Part shown: positions 62,120 to 64,000 of the stretch, one piece after another
Position numbering within the stretch: position 1 is the first letter of the stretch
How the letters are laid out: every line of letters starts with the position of its first letter
Assembly: GCF_030247185.1 (NCBI RefSeq)
Contig: NC_080572.1
Location: 32,596,971-32,660,970, forward strand
Direction: 5' to 3'
Length of the DNA stretch: 64,000 nucleotides
Source of the DNA: Malaya genurostris
Lineage: Eukaryota > Arthropoda > Insecta > Diptera > Culicidae
Made by a program: the position numbers and the translations under genes
Notes under the pieces: model-generated
What the model was told of the DNA's origin: nothing
What the model saw: the letters and a program-made list of their open reading frames with translations, nothing else
Database searches by the model: none

Positions 62120-62540
62120 CCTAATGTTATATACCATTCGAAGCTCGAAAAATGTCCGGATATTCTGGAGCCAGAAGACGGATCCAGGTGAAATTCAGAA
62201 ATTTTCCAAAAAACCTTTAACCTAAACTCGTGAAGATCGACATCTCTGAGAAAAATGAGTAAGTATTTCGAAATTGAAATTTTTATCCAAAGTCCACCTG
62301 TATCTCCAGAACTGGATGACGGATCAAATAAAATTAAGGAATTTTCTATGGTATCTTAGAATCTTTCATTTCAATCTATGAGATTTGGTTCTGCCATCTC
62401 CGGGAAAAGCGAGCTGACAAAAATATAACACACACATACACGCAAACATTTTCCTTAATCTGACACTCGGCCCTCCGGATCGGCTTTTACAATAATAGCA
62501 TAACCTATCTTTATGCGAAAGGCAAAGTTTTTTCATTGGA
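62120..62540 (-). repeat. Culicine-type dispersed repeat, minus orientation
   Basis: Reverse copy of the 25-kb family: GAAGACGGATCC, GAGAAAAATGAGTAAG, CCACCTGTATCTCCAGAACT, CTGACACTCGGCCCTCCGGA and the end TTTATGCGAAAGGCAAAG. Confidence 0.65.
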
Positions 62541-64000
62541 TGTGCTGATTTACACAAACTCAAATAAATCCATTTATAGAAACTTTGTAATGATTTTTGG
62601 ATGCTTCTTGCAGAGATAATTTCAAAATTTTACTTATTCGCTAAAAATATTACAAAAACCCCAACATTGTTCGACTGCAGTAAACGAGTGACCAACCCAC
62701 GTTGTCAAAGCCAATCAATAAACAAACAACTAAATATTTTGTAAAAGTCTGCCATTGTTTAATACATGAATGATTTGTAGCACTAACTTTTTGTGTACAC
62801 ATAAAAATAAAACCAGCCTCGTTTATAGCGAGCACAAATTTCAATTTCTGTTTTCCTCTGCGACTGTTGACCGCTCTCAGTATTGATCAAAAATTGATTT
62901 TATTCGATGTGTACAAACTGGTGGTGTTCATGAAATGACCCTTCTCTTCTACCGGTACACGCCCGGAATGCCCTTGGAAATGATCCGCGTTTCCGGCTAC
63001 ATTTTGTTTGCTTAAAATTCGCCTGGTCGAACCAACAACAGGCCAACCTGATGTAATAAATCTAGCCCGGGATTTTCAGGGGATCGTATCGCATCACAGT
63101 GCGAATCCTGGGTGGTAACCATTCGAGAAGTGTAATAAAAGATGGCGACGGAAATGGTATCCATAGGAGATTTATTCTTCTTTCTTGTTGGTGTTCCGGT
63201 TTAATTTTAGCGTAACCAGAACTCAGTGATAGTAGGGTATAGCGTTGCGGAGTGTGGGTAGTTTTATGGATCTTGCAGATTCCTGTTTTTTAGTTTGTCG
63301 TTATTGAACCATTAAAACGACGAAATTGGAAGTCTGTATTATTTCCACTGAGCTGTAAAGAACCAGAATAAAGTAATTCAAGGCGTCACTATTTGTATGA
63401 AAAAGGAAACATGGAATGAATCACGAATAGAGCTACTTATTGACCATCATATTGACATCAAATTTATCAAGTTTGACAATTAAATACGGATACTACAAAC
63501 TCAAAAAAATTTTTTTTTTGTCTGCGGCAGAAGAAAGCCTCGTGATTTTCTTTGTAAGAAACAATAAAAGCAATATCTAGATACCGTTACTGTTTCTGAC
63601 TCATGATGATAGCTCCATCTGGACGTACGTTCAACTAGGCAGCGGAACATAAACCGATGCCTCTTTGCCGAATGGTTGATCCTAACAAATGAACATGAAC
63701 GCGAACCCTAACAACAGGGCGAAAAAACATACTGCTGTTTTCAGGTTTGCTCCATCCACCCGAGCTTTCTTCGTGCTGAATGGGAATATCCAACGAAGCA
63801 AAACGACATAATGTTGCATATTTCCTTTCCGGATCTGAAGACGATGAATTGCTTTGCGAATTGCCCGAAAAAAGCTCCATCGACATAAATTTCAGTCGAG
63901 ACGGTCTTAGCGGGATAGCAACAGACACTACTTTACCGATAGGCGTCGGTATCCCACACACTATCTAGCTTCTCAAGAGCCTGACACAGTAAGCGAAACC
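62541..64000. other. Unassigned end of window, possible exon near 63.8 kb
   Basis: No firm gene. At 63780-63968 a plus-strand frame reads FLSGSEDDELLCELPEKSSI and continues; the opposite strand is also open for 108 codons (63635-63961). A pyrimidine tract ending TGCTGTTTTCAG at 63744 could be an acceptor, but its frame meets a TGA before 63780. Confidence 0.35.

Overview
The window reads as nuclear DNA of a large, repeat-rich insect genome, most likely a culicine mosquito. This is an inference. It rests on AT-rich sequence with very long gene-poor stretches, a Tc1-type transposase with D37E spacing (the ITmD37E group is known from mosquitoes), I-type non-LTR retrotransposons carrying RNase H, and a scattered repeat family with the motifs CTCGGCCCTCCG and GACTTCCGGTTCCGGA. 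There is no prokaryotic operon, rRNA, true tRNA gene or CRISPR array.

Layout. 1-1.5 kb: no gene. 1.5-7.6 kb: a full-length I-type retrotransposon (IA) between perfect 13-bp target-site duplications, with intact ORF1 and ORF2 broken by two frameshifts. 8.4-14.2 kb: a Tc1-like transposon of about 0.9 kb split by a second, younger I-type element (IB, minus strand, 4.9 kb). IB has its own perfect 13-bp target-site duplications, is 5' truncated, and keeps an intact 1,230-residue ORF2. 15.8-16.7 kb: an internally deleted mariner. About 17.2 kb: a tRNA-like SINE head. 18.2-21.3 kb: two inverted copies of an element with ends CACGGAACGACCGAAAT. 23.6-26.6 kb: a repeat with an internal array of about 150-bp monomers; relatives lie near 32, 36, 40, 58.5 and 62 kb. 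34.0-34.9 kb: three phase-compatible candidate exons of an unidentified gene or pseudogene. 37.2 kb: (ATT)68 between 12-bp direct repeats. 38.2 and 50.1 kb: two inverted copies of a 0.7-kb repeat, the second between long (TA)n tracts. 40.8-41.2 kb: a second coding-like segment. 44.3-45.6 kb: a complete but dead D37E Tc1-like transposon. 48.2, 61.0 and 61.4 kb: mariner and Tc1 remnants. The rest is unassigned.

How it works together. The certain coding capacity is transposon-derived. IB is the only element with an intact polymerase (endonuclease, reverse transcriptase, RNase H). It lacks its 5' promoter, so it is probably stranded. IA keeps the promoter and ORF1 but has a broken ORF2. The nested arrangement orders the events: the Tc1-like element arrived first and IB landed inside it. 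Host genes, if any, appear only as small exon-like islands on the plus strand, consistent with long introns filled by repeats. I found no convincing new multi-gene system. The most unusual items are the in-frame TGA in an otherwise well-spliced exon set near 34.3 kb, the inverted TIR elements at 18-21 kb, and the 0.7-kb repeat tied to (TA)n tracts.
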